The translations under genes and the position numbers were made by a program. Shown one piece after another: positions 55,610 through 64,000 of a stretch of DNA of 64,000 nucleotides. The stretch is taken from assembly GCA_025358885.1 (NCBI GenBank), contig JANYHW010000132.1, forward strand, positions 21,524 through 85,523, in the 5' to 3' direction. The notes below the pieces were generated by a model. That model did no database searches and was not told the DNA's origin. It was given only the letters and a program-made list of their open reading frames with translations. Within the stretch, counting starts at the first letter, position 1, and every line of letters starts with the position of its first letter. This stretch comes from Cytophagales bacterium (lineage in GTDB: Bacteria > Bacteroidota > Bacteroidia > Cytophagales > Cyclobacteriaceae).

Positions 55610-58081
55610 ATGACCAGGCCATTTATCATAATTATTTTGATGTCCGTCGGAACCATTGGGTTTTCCCAGAATGTGCTGACTGGCAACATTGTTAACGCAA
55701 CTGACAGCAAACCCATTTCTTCCGTTAATGTATACATCGCAGATCTTAAGATCGGCGCGGCGACGGACGAAGAGGGTAACTATACCCTTTCCAATATTCC
55801 CACAGGAACTTATGTAGTAGAGGCTCGACGCGTGGGCTTCAACATTCGAACCGAAAAGGTCAAGATTGAAGGAACTGTAAAGCAGGATTTTAACCTTTCT
55901 GAATCTTCGAGCATACTTCAGGAAGTTGTTGTTACAGGCAATTCAATCAGTTCGGAATTCCAAAGTACACCTGCGCCGATCGCTGAAGTTTCCAATTCTT
56001 ATCTCCAACAGAACGCATCCACCAACATCATAGATGCACTATCCAGAGTACCCGGTGTATCAGGAATTACAGATGGACAAAGTATTTCCAAACCGGTTAT
56101 TCGAGGCCTGGGTTATAACAGGGTAGTAACGGTCAATGATGGAGTCCGTCAGGAAGGCCAGCAATGGGGTGATGAGTTTGGTATTGAGGTGGATCCAAAC
56201 TCTGTAGATCGTGTCGAGATACTGAAGGGCCCCGCCTCTTTGGTTTACGGTTCTGATGCCATTTCAGGTGTCATCAATCTGATCCCCGAGAAGACTCTAC
56301 CCGAGGGTCAGACCAAGGGAGACATCAATTTGGGCTATCAAAGTAACAATGGACTCTACAATACAATGGTTCACGCTGCCGGCAACAGTAAGGGTATAGC
56401 CTGGAGCGGTCGTATAAGCAATATCATGTCGCATGCCTATCAAAATAAATATGACGGGCTTGTGGCCAATTCGCAGTTCAGCAATTTTGCTTACGATGGT
56501 ACCATTGGCGTTCATCGCAAATGGGGATTCTCCCAAATACACTATAGTTACTTTAATATGAAGACTGGCATAGTTGAAGGCGCCCGCGACAGCCTGACAG
56601 GATCCTTCACCAAACAAGCCCTTGTAAATGGCGAGCCCGGCGAGGTCATCGCCACCCACGACGACCTTACCTCCTACAAACCCTATCTGATCAATCAGAA
56701 TGTAAGACATTATAAGCTGGTATGGGACAACAGCGTGGCCGTTGGACAAGGCAGAATGATTGCGCGATTCGCATGGCAACAAAACAGAAGGCAGGAATAC
56801 AATGATATTACCATTCCCAACACGGCCAATATTTACTACTTGCTCAATACAATTAATTATGATCTTCGGTATGTTACACCTGAAAAGAACAACGGGACCT
56901 TGACTGTGGGCATTAATGGCATGCATCAGAATTCCACAAATCTGGGCACATTGCTGCTCATTCCTGAGTACACGTTATTTGATATTGGGGGATTTGCAAT
57001 CGCAAACAAGAAGGTAGGTAAACTCAATGTAAGTGCCGGTCTGCGATATGACATCCGTCAATTCAAAGGTCATGATTCTTATGTCGATTCCTCCGGGAAT
57101 GTACTGCCTCCGAGCAACCCTGATGCTTTTCACCGATTCACGGCCTATACTTCGAATTTTAGTGCCTGGTCGGGTAGTCTTGGAGCCACTTATCAATTAA
57201 CAAGCAAATTCTATTTAAAGGCCAATGTAGCAAGAGGCTTCAGGGCTCCGAACGTTGCAGAGACAGGGTCAAATGGCATACATGATGGAACAGTGATTTA
57301 TGAAATCGGCAACCCGGCCCTGCGGCCAGAATATAGTGTTCAATTCGATTTGGCCCCTGGCTACCGCTCTAAAGATGTAACCGCTGAAATTGATCTTTTC
57401 AGCAATCAAATTGATAACTACATCTACACCGTTCAGTTACATAGCACCAATGGAGGTGATTCTGTAAGAAACGACATCGCCGGCTTTCCAAATGCCCCAG
57501 TCTTCAAATATGTACAAAGCAACGCCCTTCTTACCGGGGGAGAAGCAACACTGGAGATTCATCCGTCCTCACTTCCCTGGCTTAATTTTTATACAGGGTA
57601 CAGCATAGTCAACGCGCAGCTGACACAGCATCCTGATTCAACCAAATACCTTCCGTTCATTCCGCCTGCCAGATTGCGTTCCGAAATAACCATAAACTTC
57701 AAGAAAGTAGGCAATGCGATAAACAATATGTATTTGAGGTTCGGCGTGTTTCACAGTTTCGAGCAGGCCAAAGTTTATCAACAAACCAGCGTCTATTATG
57801 CCCTTCCTCCTGAAGAAGGTCAGGCAAGTAAATCACCCACTGACGCCTATACCTTGTTGAAAATCGGACTGGGTGGCGACGTAATGTCCAAGGGACAAAA
57901 GCTCCTCAGTGTGTATGTTTCCGTCGATAACCTCACCGACGTCGGGTATAAAGATTACATGAGTCGCTTTAAGTACTATCCAGTAAGCTTTGCGTCCAAT
58001 CCTTATCGCGTAGGGGTGTATAACATGGGCAGAAATATTAGTTTCAAGGTCATCATCCCGCTTGATTTTTCGAAAAAATAA
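55610..58081 (+). CDS. TonB-dependent receptor with CarboxypepD-like domain
   Basis: An 823-residue outer-membrane receptor. Signal peptide cleaved after GFS, leaving Gln. Residues about 20-100 are a CarboxypepD_reg-like domain (ATDEEGNYTLSNIPTGTYVV). The plug has VIRGLGYNRVVTVNDGVRQE, GDEFGIEVDPNSVDRVEILK and GPASLVYGSDAISGVINL, wording close to ZnuD-type zinc receptors. The barrel ends ISFKVIIPLDFSKK. ATG 55610 is used; ATG 55605 meets a stop after two codons. No SusD. A metal ligand is a reasonable guess. Confidence 0.9.
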   Translation: MTRPFIIIILMSVGTIGFSQNVLTGNIVNATDSKPISSVNVYIADLKIGAATDEEGNYTLSNIPTGTYVVEARRVGFNIRTEKVKIEGTVKQDFNLSESSSILQEVVVTGNSISSEFQSTPAPIAEVSNSYLQQNASTNIIDALSRVPGVSGITDGQSISKPVIRGLGYNRVVTVNDGVRQEGQQWGDEFGIEVDPNSVDRVEILKGPASLVYGSDAISGVINLIPEKTLPEGQTKGDINLGYQSNNGLYNTMVHAAGNSKGIAWSGRISNIMSHAYQNKYDGLVANSQFSNFAYDGTIGVHRKWGFSQIHYSYFNMKTGIVEGARDSLTGSFTKQALVNGEPGEVIATHDDLTSYKPYLINQNVRHYKLVWDNSVAVGQGRMIARFAWQQNRRQEYNDITIPNTANIYYLLNTINYDLRYVTPEKNNGTLTVGINGMHQNSTNLGTLLLIPEYTLFDIGGFAIANKKVGKLNVSAGLRYDIRQFKGHDSYVDSSGNVLPPSNPDAFHRFTAYTSNFSAWSGSLGATYQLTSKFYLKANVARGFRAPNVAETGSNGIHDGTVIYEIGNPALRPEYSVQFDLAPGYRSKDVTAEIDLFSNQIDNYIYTVQLHSTNGGDSVRNDIAGFPNAPVFKYVQSNALLTGGEATLEIHPSSLPWLNFYTGYSIVNAQLTQHPDSTKYLPFIPPARLRSEITINFKKVGNAINNMYLRFGVFHSFEQAKVYQQTSVYYALPPEEGQASKSPTDAYTLLKIGLGGDVMSKGQKLLSVYVSVDNLTDVGYKDYMSRFKYYPVSFASNPYRVGVYNMGRNISFKVIIPLDFSKK

Positions 58082-58103
58082 GGGCTTGCCCTTGTTGTTC
58101 ATT

Positions 58104-58142
58104 CAAAAACAAAAGCCCCGCCAGAAAATGTTCTGACGGGGC
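58104..58142 (-). terminator. Terminator of the cold-shock gene, shared with the TonB receptor
   Basis: GCCCCG-C-CAGAA and TTCTG-A-CGGGGC pair with one mismatch around loop AATG. On the minus strand the stem is followed by TTTTGTTTTTG, so it ends the cold-shock gene. On the plus strand it can also slow transcripts of the TonB receptor. Confidence 0.82.
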
Positions 58143-58162
58143 TTCTATCAAGGCGAAGATTC

Positions 58163-58360
58163 TTATTTGGCTAACCGAACGTTGACCGCATTTAATCCTT
58201 TCTTTCCTTCCTTCAGTTCAAAGGTGACCGCATCATTTTCTTTGAGTGTGTCAACCAGAAGCCCCGAGATGTGAACAAAGTATTCTGTTCCCGTTGCTGT
58301 TTCCTTGATAAAGCCAAACCCTTTGGCGTCATTAAAGAATTTTACTATTCCTTCTTTCAT
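58163..58360 (-). CDS. cspA: Cold-shock domain protein
   Basis: RNA chaperone of 65 residues with the cold-shock fold. MKEGIVKFFNDAKGFGFIKE contains RNP1 (KGFGFI), and EYFVHISGL contains RNP2. The C-terminus VRLAK closes the fold. ATG 58360 is used; upstream in-frame codons do not match. Monocistronic with its own promoter and terminator. Confidence 0.93.
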   Translation of the reverse strand: MKEGIVKFFNDAKGFGFIKETATGTEYFVHISGLLVDTLKENDAVTFELKEGKKGLNAVNVRLAK

Positions 58361-58385
58361 TGTGTTGATTAAATAAATATTTGTC

Positions 58386-58393
58386 CAAAGGTA
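58386..58393 (-). promoter_or_regulatory. -7 box of the cold-shock gene
   Basis: The minus strand has TACCTTTG, an exact TAnnTTTG, giving a leader of about 20 bases. No TTG/TTTG is seen at the usual distance upstream. The short leader argues against the long cold-responsive leader known from E. coli cspA. Confidence 0.5.
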
Positions 58394-58564
58394 TGGAATA
58401 AATTTAATGTCCTCTAAACATGGTGAGTGTAGCCCCATAGGGTAACCCTTTTTGTAACCGGCTAAAGTACTGTAAGGCCTGATCTGGCCATCGCTCCAAA
58501 TGACAATAGCTCGTCTCTTTCGAAACTTGAGCTTCTACTGCATTTATGGATTACTCGTGAAAGA

Positions 58565-61306
58565 TTAGTGTGCTTCAAGCCAATTCTTTCCAATGCCCAC
58601 CTCAACCTCCATGGGTACATCCAGGATGACGGCACACTTCATTAGTTCGATAACCTTGGGCTTCACTATATCCTGTTCCTCGCGATGAAGATCGAACACC
58701 AATTCGTCGTGCACCTGAAGGATCATTCTTGATTTGAGTTTCTCTTTCTCCAGCCAGCGGTGAATGTTCACCATCGCAATCTTGATGATGTCAGCTGCAC
58801 TACCCTGGATGGGGGCATTGATGGCGTTACGCTCTGCAAAACCCCTGGTGGTGATATTGCGGGAATTGATGTCGCGGAGGTAACGCCTTCGCCCGAGGAT
58901 GGTTTCCACATATTCTTTTTCCCTGGCCTCATTGATGGCATCATCCATGTAACGCTTGATGGCGGAAAATTCTTTGAAGTAGGATTCAATAATCTCGGCA
59001 GCTTCAGTACGCGAAATATTGAGGTTTTGCGAAAGTCCAAAGGCAGTGCTGCCATACAATATTCCAAAATTCACTTCCTTCGCCTTTCGCCTCATATCCG
59101 GCGTAACCTTGTTGATTTCCACTTTGAATACTTTGGCCGCCGTGGTTGTGTGGATATCCCGCTTATTCCGGAACGCCTCTATCATGATGGCATCTTTGGC
59201 AAAAGAAGCGGCAATGCGCAATTCAATCTGTGAGTAGTCGGCAGACATGAACAAAAAATTCTTGTCGCGGGGTACAAAGGCGCTGCGTATCTGTCTTCCT
59301 TTCTCCGTTCGAATCGGAATATTCTGTAGGTTGGGATTATTGGAGCTCAACCTTCCTGTCGCTGCCACCGCCTGACGAAAATCAGAGTGGATGCGGCCGT
59401 CGGTCCTGCTCATCATCTTGGGCAACGCATCGACATAGGTTGAGCGCAACTTTTCGTATTCGCGGTACTCCAATATCTTCCTGGCGATCTCGTGCTCACC
59501 GGCCAGTTTTTGTAAGATATCCTCCCCTGTAGCATACTGACCCGTCTTTGTCTTCTTGGTTTTCTCCATCAATTTCATCCTGTCAAACAAAATTTCGCCA
59601 AGCTGCTTGGGTGATCCGATATTGAATTCTGTTCCCGCCAATTTGAATATTTCCGACTGTGCTTTTTCTATATCGGTTCTAAGCGAATCCGACATTTTCT
59701 TTAATACGCCTTCATCAACCCTTACCCCTTCAAATTCCATAGCGGCCAGTGCGGTAAGCAAGGGCATCTCCACGTCACGCATGAGCAACGAATGACGTCG
59801 TTGCTCCAATTCCATCGATAGTTTTTGTTTGAGCTGAAGTATCTGGTCAACACGTTCACACAGTCGGTTAATTTCTGATCCAGACTCTTGCAACTGGTAT
59901 CCCAGGAATTGGCTGCACAGGATGGAAAGATCATGCGATGATTCCGGCTCAATGAGATAATGAGCAAGCATGGTGTCAAACAAAGGTCCTCTAACATCCA
60001 CACCGTATTTCTTTAACACCAGTGCCGAACTTTTTAAGTTGTGACCCGCCTTCTTAATTCCGGAGTCTTCCAGGACCAGTTTAAACTCATTAACTTCCTT
60101 TCCTCCTTTGGTAACAGGAATATGCCAGGATTCACCTGCTGCAAACGAAAACGTCAGGTGAGTCAGCTCAAAATCAAAATTCTCCCCTTCATCAACGGAT
60201 GCCTCAAGTGCAAACTCCCTTTGTGCAAGAAGCTTCTCCGCCAGTTCCTTGCGCTGAGCCGATGTTTCAATCAAAGTATACTGAACCTTATCCAGGCTCA
60301 GATTCTTCTTCTCACTTTCTGATTCTGCAACTTCTCGTCCCGCACCACCGAACATGGAAAGCTGTGACCCTGACGACGAGACTTGTTGCAAAGCGGCGAC
60401 CGGGGAGGTCCCGGAAGGCGATGCAGCCAAGCTGAATATTCGTGGCATCATGGTCTTGAATTCAAGATCTTCCAGGATGGGCTTCAGCTTCTCGGCATCC
60501 GGACCGGTATACCTAAGGTTCTCTTCATTAAACTCCAGGGGAACATCGAGGATAATGGTGGCCAGTTTTTTTGAGAGCAATGCCTGCTCCCCAAATTCTT
60601 CTACGCGTTCCTTGAGTTTTCCCTTCAGTTCGTCGTTATGTGCAATAACATTCTCGATTGTGCCGTATTTTTTGATCAGGTCGGCTGCCGTCTTCGGGCC
60701 TACACCCGGAATGCCCGGGATGTTGTCGGAGGTATCTCCCTGCAGACCAAGAATCTCGACTACCTGCGAAACATTTTCAATGTCCCACTTCTCACAGACT
60801 TCTTTGATTCCCATAATGTCAACCGAATTACCCATGTAGGCGGGTTTGTATAGAAAGACCTTGTCCGTGACGAGCTGCCCAAAGTCCTTGTCGGGTGTCA
60901 TCATATACACTTCAAATCCTTTTTCAGCTGCCTGACCCGCAAGGGTACCGATTACATCATCAGCTTCATAACCGTCCACTTCAAGAATGGGTATGTTGAA
61001 GCCCCGGATGATCTCCTTGCACTTGGGGACGCCTGAACGAATATCTTCCGGTGTCTCTTGCCTGTGGGCCTTGTATTCTTTGAAGATAGCATCACGAAAT
61101 GTCTTTGCGGGTGTATCGAATGCAACCCCAATATGCGTAGGTTTTTGCTTGGTGATGACCTCGAGGAGAGTATTGGTAAACCCGAATGGAACAGACGTAT
61201 TTGTGCCTTTTGAATTGATACGGGGATTTTTGGTGAAGGCGAAATGCGCCCTGTAGATAAGGGCATACGCATCAAGGAGGAAGAGTTTCTTGGCCATGGA
61301 GGACAT
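58565..61306 (-). CDS. polA: DNA polymerase I
   Basis: Repair and gap-filling polymerase of 913 residues. The N-terminal 5' nuclease shows DAYALIYRAHFAF and VDGYEADDVIGTLA; the polymerase domain has motifs A (DYSQIELRIAAS), B (RRKAKEVNFGILYGS) and C (QVHDELVF). In the middle 3'-5' exonuclease-like domain the metal ligands are missing: the Asp-x-Glu of ExoI reads EAS, and the ExoII NLKYD reads NLKSS. Proofreading is thus probably lost. M4 (61297) is an alternative start. Divergent from an acyl-CoA synthetase gene. Confidence 0.95.
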   Translation of the reverse strand: MSSMAKKLFLLDAYALIYRAHFAFTKNPRINSKGTNTSVPFGFTNTLLEVITKQKPTHIGVAFDTPAKTFRDAIFKEYKAHRQETPEDIRSGVPKCKEIIRGFNIPILEVDGYEADDVIGTLAGQAAEKGFEVYMMTPDKDFGQLVTDKVFLYKPAYMGNSVDIMGIKEVCEKWDIENVSQVVEILGLQGDTSDNIPGIPGVGPKTAADLIKKYGTIENVIAHNDELKGKLKERVEEFGEQALLSKKLATIILDVPLEFNEENLRYTGPDAEKLKPILEDLEFKTMMPRIFSLAASPSGTSPVAALQQVSSSGSQLSMFGGAGREVAESESEKKNLSLDKVQYTLIETSAQRKELAEKLLAQREFALEASVDEGENFDFELTHLTFSFAAGESWHIPVTKGGKEVNEFKLVLEDSGIKKAGHNLKSSALVLKKYGVDVRGPLFDTMLAHYLIEPESSHDLSILCSQFLGYQLQESGSEINRLCERVDQILQLKQKLSMELEQRRHSLLMRDVEMPLLTALAAMEFEGVRVDEGVLKKMSDSLRTDIEKAQSEIFKLAGTEFNIGSPKQLGEILFDRMKLMEKTKKTKTGQYATGEDILQKLAGEHEIARKILEYREYEKLRSTYVDALPKMMSRTDGRIHSDFRQAVAATGRLSSNNPNLQNIPIRTEKGRQIRSAFVPRDKNFLFMSADYSQIELRIAASFAKDAIMIEAFRNKRDIHTTTAAKVFKVEINKVTPDMRRKAKEVNFGILYGSTAFGLSQNLNISRTEAAEIIESYFKEFSAIKRYMDDAINEAREKEYVETILGRRRYLRDINSRNITTRGFAERNAINAPIQGSAADIIKIAMVNIHRWLEKEKLKSRMILQVHDELVFDLHREEQDIVKPKVIELMKCAVILDVPMEVEVGIGKNWLEAH

Positions 61307-61367
61307 GCAGGCTTGCTTTTAGAAATTCAAGTGACTAAAATTAACATTATCATTCCGAAGAACAGGC

Positions 61368-63020
61368 ATGAATTCCAGCCCGCTTGACAAATTCTATCAC
61401 TGGCAAAAAACAACGCCTCATCTTCTGTTCTTGCGGCAGCCCCTGCATGGCAAATGGCATGAATATTCATTTGAGCGGGCTGGAAAAGAAATTAGAACCA
61501 TTGCTGCTGCACTGATATCTTTCAATCTCCCCCCCGGGAGCAACATCGCCATCTTATCCAAAAATTGTGCGCATTGGTTGATGGCAGATCTTGCCATTTG
61601 GATGGCTGGACATGTGAGTGTCCCTTTGTATCCTAACCTGACCGGAGCTTCCATACGCCAAATTCTTGATCACAGCGAAGCAAAGGCAATATTCCTGGGC
61701 AAACTTGATGATTTTGAAAGTCAACGTTCAGGAATCCCGGATTCGATGCCTGTCATCAGTTTTGACTTGTATGGTCCTGAAGTTGGTGTTTCGTGGAAAA
61801 CACTGCTCGGGAAGCATTCGCCAATAGAGGGTGAAGTCAAGCTAAAGACCGATAAGCTTATCACCATCATGTACACCTCTGGCACAACAGGAATGCCGAA
61901 AGGGGTTATGTTCAATTTTCAACAATTAATGTGGACGGCCCATGCAGCCATACACTCCTTGCAGGGAGAGTTGGGCTTCCCACTCCATCCAAAACTATTT
62001 TCCTATTTACCTCTCTGCCATATCGCTGAACGGATGATTACGGAATTCGTAGGCGTCACCCTGGGTGCGACCATTACTTTCGCGGACTCTCTTGAAACTT
62101 TTGCCAAAAATCTTTCTGATACACAGCCTCACTTATTCTTTGGAGTACCCCGGATCTACGCAAAGTTTCAGGAAAAGATTCTGGAAAAATTGCCTTCCGG
62201 GAGACTTCATCTGTTTCTAAAAATTCCACTGTTAAACTCTCTTCTGAAAATTCAACTTAAGAAGAAGTTGGGTCTCGCCAAGGCTAAAGTTGTCGGAGTC
62301 GGAGCGGCGCCGGTGCCAGCGGCGCTGGTGCAATGGTTTCGATCACTCGGAATTAATGTCCGCGATGTTTACGGAATGACCGAAAATGCAGGGTTTTGCA
62401 CATTCAATCTTCGTGAAGTGAAAATCGGCAGCGTGGGCCAACCTTGGCCTGGAGTTGAGGTGAAACTCAGTAAGGAGGGTGAAATACTTGCCCGTCATCC
62501 GGGTATCATGATGGGTTACTATAAGGAGCCCGGCATGACCAGGGAAATGTTTGATCCCGCTGGTTTTCTTAAATCAGGAGACGTTGGTGAACTTGATCAA
62601 CAGGAATATCTCACCATTACCGGGAGGATCAAAGACAACTTTAAGACAGACAAAGGAAAGTATGTCGCGCCCGGACCTATCGAAATGCGCATGTTGTCCA
62701 ACCCGGATATCGACCAGATTTGTGTTGTGGGCATGGGAATTCCACAGCCCCTTGCGCTGGTGGTTCTCTCCCTGGCAGGAAAGAAAAAATCATCGCAAGA
62801 AATAATTAAAAGCCTTGGTGCGACACTACAGGAAGTAAATCGATTACTTGAATCCTATGAAAAACTTGAAACGGCTGTAATAATGAAATCCGACTGGTCT
62901 ATCGCAAATGGAATGCTGACCCCTACTTTAAAAGTGAAGAGAAATGAAGTGGAAAAAATTCATCTCCAAAAATATCCTTTATGGTTCCATGAGAAGGGGC
63001 TGGTGGTTTGGGAGAAATAG
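61368..63020 (+). CDS. AMP-forming acyl-CoA synthetase, long-chain type
   Basis: A 550-residue adenylate-forming enzyme. P-loop MYTSGTTGMPKGVMFN, then LPLCHIAERM, VYGMTENAGFC, FLKSGDVGELDQQEYLTITG and RIKDNFKTDKGKYVAPGPIE. The last motif is typical of the FAA/FadD15-like long-chain branch rather than that of FadD at 50222-51889. It ends with a shortened C-terminal domain (KVKRNEVEKIHLQKY) that lacks a clear PTGK-type lysine motif. Its role may be exogenous fatty-acid activation. Confidence 0.87.
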   Translation: MNSSPLDKFYHWQKTTPHLLFLRQPLHGKWHEYSFERAGKEIRTIAAALISFNLPPGSNIAILSKNCAHWLMADLAIWMAGHVSVPLYPNLTGASIRQILDHSEAKAIFLGKLDDFESQRSGIPDSMPVISFDLYGPEVGVSWKTLLGKHSPIEGEVKLKTDKLITIMYTSGTTGMPKGVMFNFQQLMWTAHAAIHSLQGELGFPLHPKLFSYLPLCHIAERMITEFVGVTLGATITFADSLETFAKNLSDTQPHLFFGVPRIYAKFQEKILEKLPSGRLHLFLKIPLLNSLLKIQLKKKLGLAKAKVVGVGAAPVPAALVQWFRSLGINVRDVYGMTENAGFCTFNLREVKIGSVGQPWPGVEVKLSKEGEILARHPGIMMGYYKEPGMTREMFDPAGFLKSGDVGELDQQEYLTITGRIKDNFKTDKGKYVAPGPIEMRMLSNPDIDQICVVGMGIPQPLALVVLSLAGKKKSSQEIIKSLGATLQEVNRLLESYEKLETAVIMKSDWSIANGMLTPTLKVKRNEVEKIHLQKYPLWFHEKGLVVWEK

Positions 63021-63331
63021 TGATTCAGCTGGCGCTGCAAATCTTTTCCGTGTTCATTCATCTAGGTAATTTACTTAGGAATCTTATTGATTTCAGTGAG
63101 CTTGTTTCAGAAAATGTTGCACACAAATAATTGTTGCAATACGATTAAACCTCACTGAATAGACTACATCTAATTCTCAATTCACCCTTGGTGTAAATCA
63201 ATCATCGACAAGTATCCCCCTTGTAGCGGTAATGTATTGGCCAATGGTGACATATGCCGCTGAAGGAATATTAACTTCTGTTGTGTGACCATAACAATAG
63301 GGTTAAGTCAAAACATTTTGAAGACACATTG
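63021..63331. other. Intergenic stretch with an inverted repeat
   Basis: No gene is visible. TTCAGTGAG (63092-63100) and CTCACTGAA (63151-63159) are perfect 9-base complements 50 bases apart, and GTTGCA occurs twice between them. There is no good terminator for the synthetase gene and no clear TAnnTTTG for the next gene. Confidence 0.4.
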
Positions 63332-64000
63332 ATGAAATCAAATCCGATACTCGCATTCCTGGCACTGATTGCATTGACCGCATGCCAGAAGCCAAATGAG
63401 ACCAAAGAACTCATCAAGGAACTGAACCTCGGCACTTCAAAGTCGTTACTGGAGAATGCAGCTGCCCAAGACATACTTATAACAGATATTGACCAGGTCT
63501 CCGTTTCTTCTTCAACGATTGTTCACTTCGAAGATCAAAGTTCTGCGTTACTCAATAATGCCTATCTGCTGAGAATTGAAAAAGATCCCGGTGAATGGCA
63601 GTCAAGATTTTACTTTGTTGATGGCACGGTCACTGCGTGTCCTATGCTGTGTCAGCTGAAAATGGACAGCACGATGATCGCCCTCGATCCATTCCATCAG
63701 TCTCCACTTAGCGCCCTGGCTACAGTGTCAACACCAGTGAAAGGCCGATTCAAAGTTGTGGTGCCTGGGAAAGGATCGTCTGGTGTGACAATTTCCAATC
63801 TGTTTGACAATTTCGGCACAAGCCATAGACTGGCAATTCTTGGACTGTATGCCAACTATACAAATCATGTGAATTTTATCTTCACGGATCAATTTGGTCG
63901 TCCGCGGGATTCAGTCACTATAAATATTAGAACTGCTGCGCTGCCTATTTCACCTGCGATCTCGATAACAAAAAGAAGTGATTTTAGCGACCAGGGGCTA
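63332..64000 (+). CDS. Aryl-sulfotransferase-like lipoprotein (3' end missing)
   Basis: A frame open to the right edge; 223 codons are visible. The signal MKSNPILAFLALIALTAC ends in a lipobox LTAC (Cys 18). Further on, SPLSALATVSTPVKGRFKVV and LGLYANYTNHVNFIFTD match the N-terminal beta domain of bacterial arylsulfate sulfotransferases (ASST), which precedes the catalytic propeller. The catalytic part lies outside, so function is tentative. ASSTs move sulfate between phenols in the periplasm. Confidence 0.72.
   Translation, partial: MKSNPILAFLALIALTACQKPNETKELIKELNLGTSKSLLENAAAQDILITDIDQVSVSSSTIVHFEDQSSALLNNAYLLRIEKDPGEWQSRFYFVDGTVTACPMLCQLKMDSTMIALDPFHQSPLSALATVSTPVKGRFKVVVPGKGSSGVTISNLFDNFGTSHRLAILGLYANYTNHVNFIFTDQFGRPRDSVTINIRTAALPISPAISITKRSDFSDQGL

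Noticed and set aside
1..64000. CRISPR arrays, insertion sequences or prophage
   Set aside because: No regularly spaced repeats, transposase motifs or phage structural genes were seen on either strand.

Overview
The window looks like chromosomal DNA of a free-living member of the Bacteroidetes, most likely the order Cytophagales. The evidence is the rpsU-xer-hpf gene order, a GldB gliding lipoprotein, two TonB-dependent receptors (one with a CarboxypepD-type N-terminal extension), FtsX-type permeases of the Bacteroidetes kind, YpdA (which implies bacillithiol), a long plant/cyanobacterial-type IspH, and promoters that match the Bacteroidetes primary sigma consensus (TAnnTTTG with an upstream TTTG/TTG) rather than the E. 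coli one. Several secreted proteins carry Gln just after the predicted signal peptide. I see no rRNA, tRNA, CRISPR array, insertion sequence or prophage. Almost every gene is intact; the exception is lemA.

Layout. 1-4.1 kb: metK (cut by the left edge), hpf, a Xer recombinase, rpsU and an acyl-CoA dehydrogenase whose promoter is overlapped by a perfect inverted repeat that looks like a TetR-type operator. 4.2-8.5 kb: nucleotide-sugar operon ugd-uxs-rfbB-rfbA. 8.5-14.1 kb: a secreted M28/glutaminyl-cyclase-like lipoprotein, then rimP-nusA-infB behind a well-formed promoter and leader hairpin. 14.1-15.9 kb: a broken lemA and about 1.1 kb with no convincing gene. 15.9-25.3 kb: rlmI-like methyltransferase, MORN-repeat lipoprotein, HtrA protease, a 57-residue DUF2158-like gene, ispH with no canonical start codon, small enzymes, a TonB receptor, and an ECF sigma factor with a probable anti-sigma partner. 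25.4-35.4 kb: FtsX permease, CBS protein, hydrolase, cvpA, yqeY, pdxJ, an AhpD-like enzyme, a TPR protein, a 2H phosphoesterase, a zinc alcohol dehydrogenase and a deoxynucleoside kinase.

35.5-39.7 kb holds the most unusual unit: a minus-strand run made of a single-pass membrane protein, an AhpD-like enzyme, an MFS transporter, a second AhpD-like enzyme and a DUF3179 membrane protein. A third AhpD-like paralogue lies 4.6 kb away. All three AhpD-like proteins keep the E-x11-C-x2-C-x3-H active site at identical residue numbers, and the DUF3179 protein has its own CxxC, so a thiol-based redox module built around a transporter is a reasonable hypothesis. A distant relative of the single-pass protein (54.97 kb) sits next to a TonB receptor.

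39.8-64 kb: gldB, a nucleoside:H+ symporter-like MFS with a Gfo/Idh/MocA oxidoreductase, a WYL-like protein, a glycosyltransferase, a DUF1080 secreted hydrolase, a second ECF sigma factor, uvrA, two acyl-CoA synthetases, a lipoprotein esterase, ypdA, a TonB receptor, a cold-shock gene, polA (with a degenerate proofreading site) and the start of an aryl-sulfotransferase-like lipoprotein cut by the right edge.
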